Shown: positions 52,615-61,793 of the stretch, one piece after another
Layout of the letters: each line of letters begins with the position of its first letter
Numbering within the stretch: the stretch's first letter is position 1
NCBI GenBank assembly: GCA_041396705.1
Contig: JAWKYB010000002.1
Coordinates: 656,920 to 720,919 of the forward strand
Reading direction: 5' to 3'
Source of the DNA: Alphaproteobacteria bacterium
GTDB taxonomy: Bacteria; Pseudomonadota; Alphaproteobacteria; CALKHQ01
Length of the DNA: 64,000 bases
Notes under the pieces: generated by a model
Database searches by the model: none
Seen by the model: only the letters and a program-made list of their open reading frames with translations
What the model was told of the DNA's origin: nothing
Position numbers and translations under genes: made by a program

Positions 52615-54375
52615 ATGAGTGTCGAAGTCGATCCGATCACGCTCTCGGTGGTGCGCGGCGTGCTGGAGACCACCCAGCGCGAGATGACCGTGACGCTGGA
52701 GAAGACGGCGCGGTCCAGCGTGTTCAACCTGGCTCACGACTATTCCAACGCCATCTTCGACCACAAGCCGGAGATGATCCTGCAGGGCCAGGACATCCCG
52801 ATCCACCTGGGCTCGCTGATCCCGGCGATGAAGTGCGTGGCCGGCTTCTTCGGCGACGACATCCACCCCGGCGACGTCATCTACCACAACGACCCGGCCT
52901 ACCAGGGCAGCCACATCGTCGACGTGTGCATGTACAAGCCCGTGTTCTACAAGGGCGAGCTCGTGTTCTGGACCGTGTGCAAGGGCCACGTCACCGATAT
53001 CGGCGGCCCGGTGCCGGCCGGCTACAACCCCGACGCCAAGGAGATCTATGCCGAGGGCCTGCGCATCCCGCCGGTCAAGCTGTGGTCGAAGGGCGAGCGC
53101 CGCGACGACGTGATCAACCTGTTGCTGACCAACATGCGCGCCCGCCGCGACCAGGAGGGCGACATGAACGCCCAGCTCGGCGCCTGCAAGGTGGGCGAGC
53201 GCAACCTGATCGCGCTGCTCGACAAATACGGCGTCGACCAGGTGCGCGCCTGCATCGCCGCGCTGATGGACATGGCCGACCGGCACATGCGCTCGCTGGT
53301 CGCCGCACTGCCCGACGGCGTCTACGAGGACAGCGCGATCCTGGAGGATGCCGGCCACGGCTTCGGCGACCTGGAGATCACCGCCCGGGTCGAGATCAAG
53401 GGCGACAGCGCGAAGATCGCGATCAACAGCCCGCCGCAACTGCCCTATTTCATCAACTCCTATGCCGGCAACACCATGTCCGGCGTCTATCTGGGCGTGA
53501 TGATGTTCGCCCAGGTCGACCCGCCCTACAACGAGGGCCTGTATCGCTGCTTCGATGTCGATGTCGGCCCGCCGGGGACGCTGTGCAACGCCAAGGAGCC
53601 GGCGCCGCACGTCAACTGCACCACCACGCCGATGGAAACGCTGGCCGACGCCGTGCGCAAGGCGTTCGAGAAGGCGGCGCCCGACCGGGTGGTCGCCTCC
53701 TGGGGCCATGCCAACGGGCTGAACATCGCCGGCCACGACAAGCGCAGCGACGAGGAATACGTCACGATGGTGCTGGCCACCATCATCTCCGGCGCCGGCG
53801 CCACCGCCTACATGGACGGCTGGCACGCGTGCGGGCCGCAGTGCTGCTTCGGCGCGCTGACCTCCGGCGATATCGAGCTGCTGGAATATTCCTACCCGAT
53901 CGTGATCCACCGCTACGGCCTGATCCAGGATTCCGGCGGCGCCGGCAGGTATCGCGGCGGCTCCGGCACGGTGTGGGAGGTCGAGCCGATCGACCACGAG
54001 ATGACCGTGATCACCTTCGGCGAGGGCCGGCGCTATCCGGCGCTGGGCGCGGCCGGGGCGGAGAGCCACATGGTCGAGAGCAAGGTCGGCCGCATCGAGA
54101 TCCGCCGCGGCGAGGACATCGAGACCACCAAGAAGAACATCCTGACCACGATCCGGCCGGGCGAGACGGTGTCGAACTTCAACCCGGGCGGCGGCGGCTT
54201 CGGCGATCCCTATGAGCGCGACGCGGCGGCGGTCGCCCGCGACGTGCGCGACGGGCTGGTCAGCGTGCGCGGCGCGCGCGAGGACTACGGCGTGGTCATC
54301 GACCCGCAGACGCTGGCGGTCGACGCCAAGGCCACCGCCGACCTGAGGGCGCAGGGCTGGGCGGCTACGGCGTAA
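52615..54375 (+). CDS. hyuB: Hydantoinase/oxoprolinase subunit B family protein
   Basis: About 586 residues of HyuB type: VDPITLSVVRGVLETTQREM, LGSLIPAMKC, HPGDVIYHNDPAYQGSHIVD and the conserved C-terminal GGSGTVWEVEP, FNPGGGGFGDP. Together with HyuA it performs ATP-dependent opening of five-membered cyclic amides (N-methylhydantoin, 5-oxoproline, or by the related acetophenone/acetone carboxylases a carboxylation). I start at the ATG at 52615 with GGGGAG seven bases upstream; another in-frame ATG at 52594 lacks one. It is separated from the A subunit by 174 bases and a hairpin. Confidence 0.88.
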   Translation: MSVEVDPITLSVVRGVLETTQREMTVTLEKTARSSVFNLAHDYSNAIFDHKPEMILQGQDIPIHLGSLIPAMKCVAGFFGDDIHPGDVIYHNDPAYQGSHIVDVCMYKPVFYKGELVFWTVCKGHVTDIGGPVPAGYNPDAKEIYAEGLRIPPVKLWSKGERRDDVINLLLTNMRARRDQEGDMNAQLGACKVGERNLIALLDKYGVDQVRACIAALMDMADRHMRSLVAALPDGVYEDSAILEDAGHGFGDLEITARVEIKGDSAKIAINSPPQLPYFINSYAGNTMSGVYLGVMMFAQVDPPYNEGLYRCFDVDVGPPGTLCNAKEPAPHVNCTTTPMETLADAVRKAFEKAAPDRVVASWGHANGLNIAGHDKRSDEEYVTMVLATIISGAGATAYMDGWHACGPQCCFGALTSGDIELLEYSYPIVIHRYGLIQDSGGAGRYRGGSGTVWEVEPIDHEMTVITFGEGRRYPALGAAGAESHMVESKVGRIEIRRGEDIETTKKNILTTIRPGETVSNFNPGGGGFGDPYERDAAAVARDVRDGLVSVRGAREDYGVVIDPQTLAVDAKATADLRAQGWAATA

Positions 54376-54399
54376 CCGGAGCGCGCACATTTTCTTGCC

Positions 54400-54422
54400 A
54401 TGCCCGGGCCCGGCCCGGGCAT
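54400..54422. terminator. Hairpin between the B and A subunit genes
   Basis: Nine-bp perfect arms (54400-54408 and 54414-54422) around a five-base loop lie in the 174-base gap between the two hydantoinase-type genes. The T-rich run (54390-54395) precedes rather than follows the hairpin, so it is not a classical terminator; partial termination or transcript protection is possible. Confidence 0.35.
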
Positions 54423-54549
54423 CTTCGGCCGGGGGTCTCCGTCGCCCGGACGAACGCGGCGATGACCGCAGGATGAAGCGATAACCGCCGGACGCGCGCC
54501 GGCGGCGCACGAGAAGAACCGGATCGCAAGGACATCGGGGGAGAGCGGC

Positions 54550-56628
54550 TTGCGCACCAAATACCGCATCGGCGTCGACGCCGGGGGGACGTTCACCGAC
54601 TTCGTGCTGGCCGACGCGGCCGGCCACATCACGCTGGCCAAGGTGCCGTCGACGCCGGACAACCCGACGGCCGCCATCGGCGCCGGGCTGGCCGAGCTGT
54701 CGAAGCTGACCGGCGACAGCCCCGCCGGCATCGTCGGCAGCTGCGACCTGTGCATCAACGGCACCACGGTCGCGCTGAACGCGCTGATCGAGCACAAGGG
54801 CGTCAGGACCGGCCTGGTCTGCACCGCCGGCCACGAGGATTCGATCGAGATCCGGCTCGGCCACAAGGAAGAGGGCTATCGCTACGACGCCAAATACCCG
54901 CCGGCGACGATGCTGGCGCCGCGCTATCTGCGCCGGCCGGTGCGCGGCCGCATCCGCTCCGACGGGGTCGAGATCGAGCCGCTGAACGAGGACGACGTGC
55001 GCGCCGCCTGCGCGGTGTTCCGCAAGGAGGGCGTGCAGTCGGTCGCGATCTCGTTCCTGTGGTCGGTGCTGAACCCGGCGCACGAGCGCCGCGCCGCCGA
55101 GATCGTGCGCGAGGAGCTTCCAGGCATCTACCTGTCGGTCGGCTCCGAGGTCTATCCGCAGGTGCGCGAGTACACCCGCACCTCGACGACGATCCTCAAC
55201 GCCTATCTCGGCCCGATCACCCAGCGCTATGTCGAGACCATCGACGCCTATTTCCGTCATCTCGGCGCGCAGTACCCGGTGCGCTTCTTCCAGTCCAACG
55301 GCGGGCTGGCGATCGGCGAGGCGATGGGCGCGCGGGCGGTCTACGCCATCAACTCCGGCCCGGCCTCGGCGCCGCAGGCCGGCCGCTACGTCGCCGGCCC
55401 GCTCGGCTACGACAACATCATCACCGTCGACATGGGCGGCACCTCGTTCGACATCACGCTGTCGAAGGGCGACCGCAGCAACGTCGCCAAGAATTTCGAC
55501 TTCCTGCGCTATCGCGTCGGCGTGCCGATGATCCAGGTGGAGACGCTGGGCGCCGGCGGCGGCTCGATCGCCCATATCGACCAGCTCGGCCTGCTGGCGG
55601 TCGGCCCGGAAAGCGCCGGCGCCAACCCGGGCCCGGCCTGCTACGACAACGGCGGCAGCGAGCCGACGGTGACCGACGCCAACGTGGTGCTGGGCTATCT
55701 CAACCCCGGCAGCCTGCTCGGCGGGCGGATGCAGATGGACGCCGACAAGGCCCGCGCCGCGGTGACCGGGCGCATCGCCGAGCCGCTGGGCATCAGCCCG
55801 GAGCGGGCGGCCTACGGCATCTTCACAATCGTCAACAACAACATGGTCAACGGCATCCGCCGGGTGTCGATCGAGCAGGGCTACGACCCGCGCGACTTCG
55901 TGCTGATCGGTGCCGGCGGCGCCGCCGGCTGCCACATCACCGCGATCGCCCGGGTGCTCGGCATCAGGACCGTGCTGGTGCCGAAGCTGGCCTCGGTGCT
56001 GTGCGCCTTCGGCCAGATCATCTCCGACGTGAAGTACAACTACCTCGCCACCTACCCGACCCGGATCGAAGAGAATGCCGACCTGGGCCGCCTGCAGGCG
56101 ATCTTCGACGAGATGGAGAAGGGCGCGGTCGCCTATCTGGAGGCCGACGGCTTCGCCCGCGAGGCGATCGACATCGAGCGCAGCCTGGACATGCGCTATG
56201 TCGACCAGGTGCACGAATGTACCGTCGACATCGGCCGCCGGGACCTGAACGCCGAGACGATCGGCGAGATCCGCGCGGCGTTCGACCGGCGGCACGAGCA
56301 GCTGTTCACCTATGCCGAACCGCACAACACGGTCGAGATCGTCAACCTGGAATCGACGGTGATCGGCCGGGTGCCGCGGCCGGAGCCGGCCCTGCTGGCG
56401 GAGAATCCGGATGCGGAGGCGGCCCGCACCGGCGTGCGCCCGATGATCTTCGCGGCCGACGGCAGCGCGGTGGAGGCGCCGGTCTACGAAGGCGCCCGGC
56501 TCGGCGCCGGTGCGCGGATCGTCGGCCCGGCGGTGGTCGAGGAGGAAACCACTACGCTCGTGGTCGAGCCAGGCTGGACGCTCGACGTCGACAGGCGCGG
56601 CGTCTATGTGCTGAAAGACGCCGGCTGA
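54550..56628 (+). CDS. hyuA: Hydantoinase/oxoprolinase subunit A family protein
   Basis: About 692 residues with the actin-like ATPase fold. The N-terminal phosphate loop RIGVDAGGTFTDFVL, the second nucleotide-binding segment DNIITVDMGGTSFDITLSKG, and GAGGAAGCHITAIARVLGI are all intact. It activates the cyclic amide with ATP, acting with the B subunit. It starts with TTG at 54550, preceded by GGGGGAGAG; no ATG fits the first strand. Followed by the RidA gene after 35 bases. The substrate of the pair (hydantoin, oxoproline, or another lactam) cannot be read from sequence. Confidence 0.88.
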   Translation: MRTKYRIGVDAGGTFTDFVLADAAGHITLAKVPSTPDNPTAAIGAGLAELSKLTGDSPAGIVGSCDLCINGTTVALNALIEHKGVRTGLVCTAGHEDSIEIRLGHKEEGYRYDAKYPPATMLAPRYLRRPVRGRIRSDGVEIEPLNEDDVRAACAVFRKEGVQSVAISFLWSVLNPAHERRAAEIVREELPGIYLSVGSEVYPQVREYTRTSTTILNAYLGPITQRYVETIDAYFRHLGAQYPVRFFQSNGGLAIGEAMGARAVYAINSGPASAPQAGRYVAGPLGYDNIITVDMGGTSFDITLSKGDRSNVAKNFDFLRYRVGVPMIQVETLGAGGGSIAHIDQLGLLAVGPESAGANPGPACYDNGGSEPTVTDANVVLGYLNPGSLLGGRMQMDADKARAAVTGRIAEPLGISPERAAYGIFTIVNNNMVNGIRRVSIEQGYDPRDFVLIGAGGAAGCHITAIARVLGIRTVLVPKLASVLCAFGQIISDVKYNYLATYPTRIEENADLGRLQAIFDEMEKGAVAYLEADGFAREAIDIERSLDMRYVDQVHECTVDIGRRDLNAETIGEIRAAFDRRHEQLFTYAEPHNTVEIVNLESTVIGRVPRPEPALLAENPDAEAARTGVRPMIFAADGSAVEAPVYEGARLGAGARIVGPAVVEEETTTLVVEPGWTLDVDRRGVYVLKDAG

Positions 56629-56663
56629 CCGGCCAGGCAGGGCGCGGCGACGGGGGAGGTCCG

Positions 56664-57146
56664 ATGGCGGCGGTCGAGGCGAGGCTTGCGGCAATGGGGC
56701 TGGCGCTGCCGGCGCCGATCGAATTCCCGGCCGGCGTCGCGCGCCGCTTTCCCTTCGTCAACGTGCGCGGCGGCCGCGCCTTCGTCTCCGGCCACGGCCC
56801 GCAGCAGCCCGACGGCAGCTTTGCCGGGCCGTTCGGCAAGGTCGGCGCCGAGGTCTCGCTCGACGACGCGGTGGCTCTGGCGCGCAAGACCGGGCTGTCG
56901 ATGCTGGCCAGCCTGCAGCGCACGCTGGGCGACCTCGACCGCATCGTCGGCTGGGCGCGGGTGTTCGGCATGGTCAACTCGGCCCCCGGCTTCGACCGCC
57001 ATCCGGCCGTGATCAACGGCTTCTCGGAGCTGATCCTCGATCTCTACGGGCCGCAGGTCGGCCGCCACGCCCGCTCCGCCATCGGCGTGGCGGCGCTGCC
57101 GTTCGACATCGCCGTCGAGATCGAGGCCGAGGTGCTGATCGCCTGA
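56664..57146 (+). CDS. RidA family protein (reactive imine/enamine deaminase)
   Basis: A 160-residue RidA/YjgF-superfamily protein. FVNVRGGRAFVSGHGPQ, VALARKTGLSMLASLQRTLGDLDRIV and VINGFSELILDLYGPQVGRHARSAIG follow the trimeric fold, the last segment containing the arginine (GRHARSAIG) that binds substrate carboxylate. RidA proteins hydrolyse imines released by PLP enzymes; here the partner would be the class III aminotransferase at the head of the cluster. ATG at 56664 after GGGGGAGG. Confidence 0.85.
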   Translation: MAAVEARLAAMGLALPAPIEFPAGVARRFPFVNVRGGRAFVSGHGPQQPDGSFAGPFGKVGAEVSLDDAVALARKTGLSMLASLQRTLGDLDRIVGWARVFGMVNSAPGFDRHPAVINGFSELILDLYGPQVGRHARSAIGVAALPFDIAVEIEAEVLIA

Positions 57147-57172
57147 GGCCACGCAAAGGGGAGGGAGAGGGC

Positions 57173-57460
57173 ATGACCGCCACCGCGATTCCGACCGTGC
57201 AGGTCGACGACGACAGGGTCCGGGTGACCGAGTGGCGTTTCCCGCCCGGCGCGGCCACCGGCTGGCACGTGCATGCGATGGACTATGTGGTGGTGCCGAT
57301 GACCACCGGCCGGCTGACGCTGAAGGAACCCGGCGGCGGCACCCGCTACGGCGACCTCGTTGCCGGCCGCGCCTATGCCCGCAAGGCCGGCGTCGAGCAC
57401 GACGTGATCAACGACAACCCGTTCGAGTTCGTCTTCGTCGAGGTCGAGATCAAGGCGTAG
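57173..57460 (+). CDS. Small cupin domain protein
   Basis: A 95-residue single cupin: WRFPPGAATGWHVHAMDYVVVPM is motif 1 with the His residues expected for metal binding, and ARKAGVEHDVINDNPFEFVFVEVEI is motif 2 with its His. Small cupins in catabolic clusters often act as isomerases, dioxygenase-like enzymes or accessory proteins; no specific reaction can be assigned. It follows the RidA gene after 26 bases with GGGGAGGGAG upstream and is the last plus-strand gene of the cluster. Confidence 0.82.
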   Translation: MTATAIPTVQVDDDRVRVTEWRFPPGAATGWHVHAMDYVVVPMTTGRLTLKEPGGGTRYGDLVAGRAYARKAGVEHDVINDNPFEFVFVEVEIKA

Positions 57461-57478
57461 CGCTGGGCGCAAAGAAAG

Positions 57479-57500
57479 GCGGCCAGCCGAGGCTGGCCGC
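57479..57500 (-). terminator. Hairpin with flanking T-rich run, convergent site
   Basis: A nine-bp stem with a CGAG loop (arms 57479-57487 and 57492-57500) sits 18 bases after the cupin stop. Read on the minus strand it is followed by CTTTCTTTG, so it can act as an intrinsic terminator for the minus-strand small secreted gene ending at 57631; on the plus strand it could also end the catabolic operon, but with no T-run. Confidence 0.55.
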
Positions 57501-57630
57501 AGGTGAGTCCAGGGGAAGTTGGACTTGGGTTCGGAGGCAGGAAGGCGGTTCGCGGTCTGCCGACCGGGCTGCCGGCCGCGAGCGCGTCGCCGGAACAACG
57601 TGCGCCGGCGGAACTGGTTCCCTCGGACCG

Positions 57631-58014
57631 TCAGCAGGCCTCCGGGAAGAATGTGTCCAGCGTGACGCAGGCCAGCTCGCCGTTCTCGTCGACATAGATG
57701 TGCTTGGCGCCCTGGGCGTCGGCCGCGGCCGGGCCGCCCGGCAGGGTGCCCAGCAGCACGTCGACCGAACCGTCGGCGTCGGCCTGGCTGCTTGCCGCCT
57801 CGCGCGCGGCCTGGATCGCCGGCAGCAGCAGGGCGGGCAGCACCGGGCTGCCGTTGGGCCGGAACTGCGGGTTGGCGGGCAGCAGCTCGACCGTGGTGGC
57901 CGGCGACTGCGGGCGGACGTCGGTTGCCGCGCCCGGAATGGTGCTGTCGGCCAGCGCGGTGCCGGCCTGGATCGTGAGGGCCGCGGCGAAGGCGGCCAGG
58001 GCGATGGTGCGCAT
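57631..58014 (-). CDS. Small secreted hypothetical protein (127 aa)
   Basis: No family recognised. A clear Sec signal peptide ends ALAD at about residue 23. The mature 104 residues are acidic and Pro/Ala-rich. Two cysteines near the end (ELACVTLDTFFPEAC) would form a disulphide closing the C-terminal 14 residues. The start ATG at 58014 is the only sensible one. It stands alone between the cupin gene and the ABC operon, both facing it or running toward it. Confidence 0.65.
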   Translation of the reverse strand: MRTIALAAFAAALTIQAGTALADSTIPGAATDVRPQSPATTVELLPANPQFRPNGSPVLPALLLPAIQAAREAASSQADADGSVDVLLGTLPGGPAAADAQGAKHIYVDENGELACVTLDTFFPEAC

Positions 58015-58096
58015 TGCGTTCTGTCCCGTCCAGGGGCCGGCATACCGGCCCGATGCCTATGGGTCGCAATTGCGCGGCGGGCGGTTCAATCCCCGC

Positions 58097-58525
58097 TCAA
58101 CCGGTGCGGCGGCGCAGGAATTTCAGCCCGGACCAGTCGCGGTCGATGGCCGCGACCTTGACGTCGACCCAGCCGGTCGGCAGCAGCACGGCGCGGATGC
58201 CGTCCTCGGTCAGGTCGCGGAACAGGGGCGACGCCTTCTTCGGCCACGACACCCACAGCATGCCGCCGGGCGCCACCGCCGCCAGCGCGCCGGCATGGGC
58301 GTCGGCCAGCGCGGCGCGGTCGGGCACGAACAGGTGGACGATGTCGGCCGGCGCGGGATCGGCAGGCAGGCTCGGCGCCGCCTCGTGCGCGACCGCGGCC
58401 AGGGCCGGGCCGAGCAGCGCCGCATAGTGCGCCGGCGCCGCGACCGACAGCAGCCGTAGCCCCGGTTTCAGGCCCAGCTTGGCCGCGATCGGCTTGCCGG
58501 AATAGCCCGCCGGCGCGGCCGGCAC
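58097..58525 (-). CDS. DUF3052-like protein
   Basis: A 142-residue protein. The start AGYSGKPIAAKLGLKPG and the later WVSWPKKASP and VKVAAIDRDWSGLKFLRRR blocks match the DUF3052 family, small proteins with a methyltransferase-like fold and no known activity. It starts with GTG at 58525, five bases past the stop of the upstream ABC ATPase gene, so it is likely the last gene of that operon. Confidence 0.75.
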   Translation of the reverse strand: MPAAPAGYSGKPIAAKLGLKPGLRLLSVAAPAHYAALLGPALAAVAHEAAPSLPADPAPADIVHLFVPDRAALADAHAGALAAVAPGGMLWVSWPKKASPLFRDLTEDGIRAVLLPTGWVDVKVAAIDRDWSGLKFLRRRTG

Positions 58526-58529
58526 CGGC

Positions 58530-59645
58530 TCAGGCCTCCTGGCGGACCAGGGTCGCCTCGTTCGCGGCCCAGGCCATCAGCACCTGGTGGTCGCTGCGGG
58601 TCAGTTCGGGCGGATATTTGCTGGCATAGGTCTCGACGTTGATGCGGTGGCCGTCGGCCAGCTCCAGGTCGAAATACAGCTTGTGGCCGACCACCTGCGA
58701 GCCGGTCAGGCGCACCGGGATGACGTTGCCGCCATAGCGCTGGGCCAGCCGGCCGCGCTCGTCGGCGGTGTCGGCGAAGATCTCGACCGCCTCGGACGGG
58801 ATCACCACATGGCCGCCCTTGCCGGCGACCAGACCGGGGTCGTTGACGAAGCCGGCGAGCGGGCCGAACCGGGTCTCGATTGCGCCGATCGCGCCCTCGG
58901 CGCCCTTGTAGGTGCCGGACAGCATGGTGTTACGGCCGATGAAGGTGGCGACGAACGCCGTCTTCGGCCGGGTGTAGAGCTCGAACGGCGGGCTGATCTG
59001 CTCGGCGATGCCGCGGTTCATCACCACGATGCGGTCCGACAGCACCAGCGCCTCCGACTGCGCATGGGTGACGAACACGAAGGTGATGCCGAGGTTGGCT
59101 TGGAGGATCTTCAGCTCGTTCTGGATGTCCTTGCGCAGGTTGGCGTCCAGCGAGCCGAGCGGCTCGTCGAGCAGCAGGATCTCCGGCTCGACCACCAGCC
59201 CGCGGGCGAGCGCGATGCGCTGGCGCTGGCCGCCGGACAGCCCGTCCAGCTTGCGCTCGGCGACGTCGGTCAGCCCGACCGTCTGCATCATCGCGTCGGC
59301 CTTGCGCCGGCGCTCGGCCGGGGCCAGCTTCTTCACCACCAGGCCGTATTCGATGTTCTCGCGCACCGTCATGTGCGGGAACAGCGCGTAGTTCTGGAAG
59401 ATCATCGACGTCGGCCGCTTCTCGGGCGGCAGCTGGTCGACCTGGTTGCCGCGGATCATGATCCGGCCCGAGGTCGAGCTTTCGAACCCGCCGATCATGC
59501 GCAGCGTCGTGGTCTTGCCGCAGCCCGACGGGCCGAGGAAGGAGACGAATTCACCGCGCTCGACCGCCAGGTTGAAGTCGACGACCGCGGCGGTGCCGTT
59601 GTCGAAGATCTTGTTGACGTCGATCAGTTCAAGGTCGTGCTGCAC
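58530..59645 (-). CDS. ABC transporter ATP-binding protein (PotA-like)
   Basis: A 371-residue ATPase. GPSGCGKT (about 37-44) is Walker A, LSGGQRQRIALARGL the ABC signature, LLLDEPLGSLD Walker B with D-loop, and VTHAQSEAL the H-loop. A TOBE-type regulatory domain fills about 240-371. It belongs to the spermidine/putrescine/iron-type importers. Start is a GTG at 59645. A second ATPase gene of the same operon is cut by the right window edge, so the pump may use two different ATPases. Located downstream of the binding-protein gene with a hairpin in between. Confidence 0.9.
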   Translation of the reverse strand: MQHDLELIDVNKIFDNGTAAVVDFNLAVERGEFVSFLGPSGCGKTTTLRMIGGFESSTSGRIMIRGNQVDQLPPEKRPTSMIFQNYALFPHMTVRENIEYGLVVKKLAPAERRRKADAMMQTVGLTDVAERKLDGLSGGQRQRIALARGLVVEPEILLLDEPLGSLDANLRKDIQNELKILQANLGITFVFVTHAQSEALVLSDRIVVMNRGIAEQISPPFELYTRPKTAFVATFIGRNTMLSGTYKGAEGAIGAIETRFGPLAGFVNDPGLVAGKGGHVVIPSEAVEIFADTADERGRLAQRYGGNVIPVRLTGSQVVGHKLYFDLELADGHRINVETYASKYPPELTRSDHQVLMAWAANEATLVRQEA

Positions 59646-59674
59646 GGCGGGCTGTCGTCAGGTTGGGCGTGGCC

Positions 59675-59709
59675 GGCGGCCGCCGCGCATCGCTGCGTCG
59701 GCGGCCGCC
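59675..59709 (-). other. Intercistronic hairpin after the binding-protein gene
   Basis: Eleven-bp perfect arms (59675-59685 and 59699-59709) with a 13-base loop lie between the binding-protein stop (59728) and the ATPase start (59645). Hairpins in this position often protect the binding-protein part of the message so that it accumulates above the other subunits. No T-run follows on the minus strand. Confidence 0.5.
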
Positions 59710-59727
59710 GCCCGGTCTCGGGCGTCC

Positions 59728-60960
59728 TCAGGCGCTGAGGAACTCGTCCCACTTCATGATCAGGTGATCATAGGCGTCCGGCCACTGGTGCCAGTAGGCG
59801 ACATTGGCCGCCCGGGTCTCCAGCGAGCCGCCGTCGCGCAGGTCGCCTTCCTGGATGCCGCGGTCCGGTGCGCCGACCCAGGGCTGGCCTTCGTACCAGA
59901 AGGCGTATTTCTCGGCCGGCATCACGTCCTTGATGTTGGTGGTCGGCGAGTAGTAGCCCTGCTCCGACACCGTGATCGCCGGCGGGCCGCTGAGCCAGTA
60001 GTCGGCATAGGCGATGACCGCATCGGCGTTCGGCGTGCCCTTCAGCATCGAGATGCCGATCGACCAGGCGCGATAGCCTTCCTTCGGCACCGCGTAGGAG
60101 CACTGCACGCCCTGCGCCTTCACCGCCATCACCGCCGGCTGCCAGGCGTCGCAGACGATCATCTCGCCCGAGGCCAGCAGGTTGACCAGCTCGCCGAAGT
60201 CGCCCCACAGCGCCCGGAACTGGCCCTGCTTCTTCTTGTCGATCAGGAAGGCGATGGCCTCGTCGATCTCGGCCTCCGACGGGTTGCCCGGGTTGGCGAC
60301 CTCGGACATGCCCCAGCTGTTCATCGCCAGGATGGCCTGGCCGATGGCGATCAGCGGGTCGGTGTTGATGCCGGACTTGCCCTTGAACTTCTCGTCGAAG
60401 ATCGCGGTCCAGGTGTTGGCTTCTTCGGCGGAGACCAGGTCGGGGCGATAGCCGATCGAGTCGTAGTTGTAGACGGTCGGCACCATCACCAGCGCGGTGT
60501 GCGCCTCGTCGGCCCAGATCTGGCCGACGATCTGCGCCCGCGTCTCCCACTTCGGATCCGGCGTGGTGAAGGTGTCGCGGATGTTGGCCCAGTTGGCCAG
60601 CTGGCCGGTCTCGATCGGGATGACGTTGTCGGTCATCACGATCGCCGGCAGCCGCTCGCCGATGGTCTCCCAGCAGTCGTAGTCAGTGGAGCCGGACAGG
60701 ATGCGGGTCTGGGTGTCGGGGAAGGTCGCCGCCGTGCCGGTGGTGCTGCCGACGCCGCTGGCCGCCTTGAAGTCCTCCAGGATGCGTTCCTGCACCGTCA
60801 CCGACAGGCCGATGGTGCGCAGCTCCTGGTCGGCCAGGTTGGCCTGGGCCCAGGCCTTGCGCGAATTCAGGAACGGCGTGCCGCCGCCCATCAGCAGGGC
60901 CGCCGATCCCGCCGAATACTTCATCAGCCGACGGCGGGTCAGGTCACTCTTGAACGCCAT
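59728..60960 (-). CDS. ABC transporter substrate-binding protein (spermidine/putrescine type), Tat signal
   Basis: A 410-residue exported protein. The N-terminus TRRRLMK followed by a hydrophobic run and AWAQA looks like a Tat signal. The mature domain resembles PotD/extracellular solute-binding family 1 or 8-type proteins: MTDNVIPIETGQLANW, VYNYDSIGYRPDLV, LLASGEMIVCDAWQPAVMAVKAQG and AVPKEGYRAWSIGISMLKG, the last typical of polyamine binders. ATG at 60960 follows GGGAGAGAGAAG. Upstream is the SDR gene, downstream the ATPase gene. Ligand likely a polyamine or related amine, but not proven. Confidence 0.88.
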   Translation of the reverse strand: MAFKSDLTRRRLMKYSAGSAALLMGGGTPFLNSRKAWAQANLADQELRTIGLSVTVQERILEDFKAASGVGSTTGTAATFPDTQTRILSGSTDYDCWETIGERLPAIVMTDNVIPIETGQLANWANIRDTFTTPDPKWETRAQIVGQIWADEAHTALVMVPTVYNYDSIGYRPDLVSAEEANTWTAIFDEKFKGKSGINTDPLIAIGQAILAMNSWGMSEVANPGNPSEAEIDEAIAFLIDKKKQGQFRALWGDFGELVNLLASGEMIVCDAWQPAVMAVKAQGVQCSYAVPKEGYRAWSIGISMLKGTPNADAVIAYADYWLSGPPAITVSEQGYYSPTTNIKDVMPAEKYAFWYEGQPWVGAPDRGIQEGDLRDGGSLETRAANVAYWHQWPDAYDHLIMKWDEFLSA

Positions 60961-61028
60961 CTTCTCTCTCCCTCACTTGCGGCCGGCGCCTGCCGGCCAG
61001 GTTGCTGTCGTCGCGGCGGTCCGCCCCG

Positions 61029-61793
61029 TCAATAGCGGCCGACCAGCAGTCCGCCGTCGACGACAATGGTCTGGCCCGTCAGGTAACGCGCCGCGTCCGA
61101 GGCCAGGAACAGGATCACGTCGGCAATGTCCTCGGGCTCGCCGATGCGGCCCATCGGAATGAACTCGCCCGCCTTCTCCGCGCCTTCGGGGCCCAGCGAA
61201 TGCTCGCGCGAGAGCAGCTGTGCGGTGCGGATGTAGCCGGGTGCGACGCCGTTGACGCGGATGCCGTCGCGGGCCAGCTCGACCGCCAGACCGCGCACCA
61301 GCCCGACCACCCCGGCCTTGGCGGCGGAATAGTGCACGTGCTCGTCCCAGCCATAGGCGACGCCCATGATCGACGACACCGCGACGACGGCGCCGCGCCG
61401 GCGCGCGCGCATGCCGGGGATGGCGGCGCGCGCCACCCGCATGATGCCCTTCAGGTCGACGTCGAAGGTGTGGTCCCACTTGGCGTCGCTCAGCTCGGCC
61501 AGCGGCACCCGGTGCGCGATGCCGGCATTGGCGACGATCAGATCGACGGCGCCGAGCGTGCCCTCGACCATGCCGACCACGCTGTCGGCCTCGTGGGTTT
61601 CGGTCACGTCCAGCGGGTGGAACTCGGCCAGCCCGCCGTCGGTGCGCACGGCGTCCGCGGTCTCCTTGCCCTCCAGCTCCAGGATGTCGGTGACCACGAC
61701 GTGATAGCCGGCGCGGCCCAGCGCCAGGCAGGTGGCGCGGCCGATGCCGATGGCGCCGCCGGTGACCAGGGCAATCGGTGTCCGGTCGCTCAT
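61029..61793 (-). CDS. SDR family oxidoreductase
   Basis: A 254-residue classical short-chain dehydrogenase. TGGAIGIGRA is the Rossmann glycine motif, NAGIAHR the NAG motif, the catalytic triad is the Ser of SSIMG with Tyr and Lys of YSAAKAG, and GRIGEPEDIADVILFLASD closes the fold. TDILELEG after the second strand has Asp at the cofactor site, favouring NAD(H). I chose the ATG at 61793 with GGGAGGAA upstream over an earlier Met at 61820. It lies inside the ABC operon between permease and binding-protein genes, so it probably oxidises the imported compound or its product. Confidence 0.88.
   Translation of the reverse strand: MSDRTPIALVTGGAIGIGRATCLALGRAGYHVVVTDILELEGKETADAVRTDGGLAEFHPLDVTETHEADSVVGMVEGTLGAVDLIVANAGIAHRVPLAELSDAKWDHTFDVDLKGIMRVARAAIPGMRARRRGAVVAVSSIMGVAYGWDEHVHYSAAKAGVVGLVRGLAVELARDGIRVNGVAPGYIRTAQLLSREHSLGPEGAEKAGEFIPMGRIGEPEDIADVILFLASDAARYLTGQTIVVDGGLLVGRY

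Noticed and set aside
54750..56663. Upstream open frame in phase with the RidA gene running through the hydantoinase A gene
   Set aside because: It is the shadow of the hydantoinase A frame; the RidA family starts at the ATG at 56664 with a strong ribosome-binding site.
60981..60998. Short hairpin (seven-bp arms, four-base loop) before the binding-protein start
   Set aside because: Stems of this size occur often by chance in such GC-rich sequence, no T-run follows, and it lies near the ribosome-binding site without blocking it.
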